Shown: positions 62,465 to 64,000 of the stretch, in pieces
Layout of the letters: every line of letters starts with the position of its first letter
Numbering within the stretch: the stretch's first letter is position 1
The notes under the pieces: generated by a model
The model's database searches: none
What the model saw: the letters and a program-made list of their open reading frames with translations, nothing else
What the model was told of the DNA's origin: nothing
Assembly: GCA_002529455.1 (NCBI GenBank)
Contig: NYMS01000048.1
Location: 372,001-436,000, forward strand
Source: Glycomyces fuscus
GTDB lineage: Bacteria > Actinomycetota > Actinomycetes > Streptosporangiales > Streptosporangiaceae
Reading direction: 5' to 3'
DNA: 64,000 bases
Program-made: the position numbers and the translations under genes

Positions 62465-63469
62465 GTGAGCGGTGCTGTCCCGAGCGGGTTTCTCGCTCTG
62501 CCGAGAGTCGACGATGCCCTTGCCCGGGAGGTCCAGGACAACCTGGCGAAGGTCGAGGACCTGCTGAGGGAGTCGGTCGCGTCGAGCGACCCCCTGCTGA
62601 CCGAGGCCGCGTCCCACCTGCTGGCCGCAGGGGGCAAGCGCTTCCGCGCGACCCTGGTGCTGCTGGCCGCCCACTTCGGCGATCCCTCCGTGCCCGACCT
62701 CATCCCGGCCGCGGCCGTGGTGGAGCTCACCCACGTGGCCACGCTCTACCACGACGACGTCATGGACGAGGCGGAGCTGCGGCGCGGCGAGCCCAGCGCC
62801 AACCAGCGCTGGGGCAACAGCGTCGCCATCCTGACCGGCGACTACGTGTTCGCCCGCGCCTCGGAGATGCTCGCCGACCTGGGCACCGAGGCGGTCCGGC
62901 TCCAGGCGACCACGTTCGGGCGCCTGGTGCAGGGGCAGATCCTGGAGACCTCCGGTCCGCAGGAGGGCACCGACCCGCTGGACCACTACCTGCGGGTGAT
63001 CAGCGACAAGACGGCGTCCCTGATCGCGTCGTCGGCGGAGTTCGGCGGGATGTTCGGCAAGGTCGACCCCGAGACGATCGGGACGGTCACCCGGGCGTGC
63101 GACGCGTTGGGAATGGCCTTCCAGCTGGCCGACGACCTGCTGGACGTGGCGAGCGAGAGCACGGACTCGGGCAAGACCCCGGGGACCGACCTGCGGGAGG
63201 GCGTGCTGACCCTGCCGATGTTCTACGCGCTGCGGTCCCAGGACGCGGCGGACGAGCGGCTCAAGTCGCTGCTGGGCCGCCCGCTGGGGGACGAGGAGGC
63301 CGAGGAGGCGCTGGCGCTGCTGCGGGTGCACCCGGCGATGGCCGAGGCCGAGGCCACCCTGCGCAGCTGGGCCGACAAGGCACGCGCGGAGCTGGCGACC
63401 CTGCCCGAGAGCCCGGCGAGGGGCGCCTTCGAGGCGCTGTGCGACTACGTGGTCGAGCGCTCGGGCTGA
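62465..63469 (+). CDS. Long-chain polyprenyl diphosphate synthase (quinone side chain)
   Basis: A 334-residue trans-isoprenyl diphosphate synthase that extends farnesyl or geranylgeranyl diphosphate with isopentenyl diphosphate. The first aspartate-rich motif is LYHDDVMDEAELRRG and the second is FQLADDLLDVASE; GGKRFRATLVLL binds substrate. Small residues before the first DDxxD suggest a long product, consistent with the menaquinone side chain (heptaprenyl to nonaprenyl). GTG at 62465 is preferred; GTG 62438 is possible. It lies 253 bases after nuoN and probably has its own promoter. Confidence 0.9.
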   Translation: MSGAVPSGFLALPRVDDALAREVQDNLAKVEDLLRESVASSDPLLTEAASHLLAAGGKRFRATLVLLAAHFGDPSVPDLIPAAAVVELTHVATLYHDDVMDEAELRRGEPSANQRWGNSVAILTGDYVFARASEMLADLGTEAVRLQATTFGRLVQGQILETSGPQEGTDPLDHYLRVISDKTASLIASSAEFGGMFGKVDPETIGTVTRACDALGMAFQLADDLLDVASESTDSGKTPGTDLREGVLTLPMFYALRSQDAADERLKSLLGRPLGDEEAEEALALLRVHPAMAEAEATLRSWADKARAELATLPESPARGAFEALCDYVVERSG

Positions 63470-63530
63470 GTTCCGCCGGGGCTCCGCGGGCTGTGGAGGC
63501 CCGGCGGGGCCGAGGGACACGAGGATCGGG

Positions 63531-63560
63531 GACGGCGCCGCCCGAGGGGGCGGCGCCGTC
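63531..63560. terminator. Convergent terminator after the polyprenyl synthase
   Basis: GACGGCGCCGCCC (63531-63543) and GGGCGGCGCCGTC (63548-63560) are perfect 13-base complements around a GAGG loop, between convergent genes. Confidence 0.7.
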
Positions 63561-63702
63561 GCCGTTCTCCCGGTCCCGCAGTGCGGGGAGGCCGGTCCGG
63601 TGCCGCGGTGGGATTCCGTTCAGGTGCTCCGGCGGACCGTCCCCGGGACCGGCGGACGCGGCGGGGGAGAGCCGTCGCGCCCGCCGGCGGTGCGGGATCC
63701 TC

Positions 63703-64000
63703 CTAGCTCACGACGGGCAGGGCCTCGAAGCCCGGCATGTCCATGAAGGTCGGGTGCTGGGTCATGCCCGAGGGGGTCTCCTGCGGGACGGTGCCGCCCT
63801 CGATGGACACCAGGTCGCTGGTGTCCACGTCGTTCAGCAGGTCCGTGCCCCGGCTCAGCGCGGCCACCAGGTCCTCGGCGGTCTGGGTGTTCACACCCTC
63901 GGCGACCCCGGGCACCCCCGCGTCGGCGAGCTGCGGCACGGCGGAGTCCACCGTGTCGTCGACCACGGGCACGCCGGTGCCGGAGAGGCGGGGCAGCCCG
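63703..64000 (-). CDS. C-terminal part of a secreted-type protein (cut by the window edge)
   Basis: The open frame enters from beyond the window (GLPRLSGTGVPVVDDTVDSAVPQLADAGVPG visible at the edge) and ends at 63703. The visible 98 residues are rich in Val, Asp, Pro, Gly and Thr, without Cys or Trp, and resemble the repetitive tails of small secreted actinobacterial proteins. No domain is recognised. The start lies outside, so the GTG at 63972 is probably internal. Confidence 0.55.
   Translation of the reverse strand, partial: GLPRLSGTGVPVVDDTVDSAVPQLADAGVPGVAEGVNTQTAEDLVAALSRGTDLLNDVDTSDLVSIEGGTVPQETPSGMTQHPTFMDMPGFEALPVVS

Noticed and set aside
1-64000. CRISPR arrays, tRNA or rRNA genes, insertion sequences
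   Set aside because: No regularly spaced short repeats with unique spacers, no tRNA cloverleaf signature, no rRNA blocks and no transposase-like protein were seen anywhere in the window.

Overview
The window is very GC-rich DNA with GTG/TTG starts, many 4-base stop/start overlaps, Lsr2, BldC, DUF397/XRE-DUF5753 regulators, a WXG100-type toxin locus and menaquinone-linked respiration. This points to a filamentous actinomycete. I infer Nocardiopsaceae (Nocardiopsis or a relative), but from gene style only, not from a search. I see no rRNA, tRNA, CRISPR array, prophage or transposase gene.

Layout. (1) 0.1-14.7 kb is a conserved actinobacterial block: LuxR-type regulator, arginine-pathway acetyltransferase, lsr2, clpC, DUF3105 protein, mutY and radA. 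Secreted enzymes are mixed in: a CE3-type esterase behind a CebR-type operator, a subtilisin-inhibitor-like protein, a second SGNH hydrolase and an NlpC/P60 peptidase. (2) 15-22 kb: TIM-barrel protein, proC, a Pro/Gly-rich membrane protein, acuC, a phosphatase-like protein and a small HTH protein. (3) 22.2-26.5 kb: a translationally coupled cytochrome c maturation operon (resA-like, ccdA, resB, ccsB). (4) 26.5-30.8 kb: a LacI regulator divergent from a pectate lyase with operators between them, then a PLDc_N protein, bldC and a DUF4229 protein.

(5) 30.8-42.5 kb is accessory DNA. It holds an MFS transporter remnant, a secreted beta-propeller protein, a DUF1330 protein, two HATPase modules, a WhiJ-like XRE/DUF397 pair and a polymorphic-toxin locus. 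That locus runs on the minus strand: 99-aa protein, DUF6507-like protein, 1100-aa WXG-type toxin with a restriction-endonuclease-fold C-terminus, Imm49 immunity protein, and a YezG-type immunity gene broken by an in-frame amber codon.

(6) 42.6-63.5 kb is the respiratory block: menG, geranylgeranyl-reductase-family (menaquinone reductase-like) gene, nuoA-N and a polyprenyl diphosphate synthase. Together these make the quinone side chain, methylate and partly saturate the quinone, and reduce it with NADH. A perfect Rex operator lies before the reductase gene and a degenerate one before nuoA, so NADH/NAD+ control is expected. The window ends inside a secreted-type gene of unknown function on the minus strand.

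Two repeat families are the most novel-looking features. One is a 135-bp unit: three near-identical tandem copies between nuoA and nuoB and a diverged copy after ccsB, with stems that covary around a conserved loop. The other is a 55-bp hairpin present twice, after the inhibitor gene and after menG.
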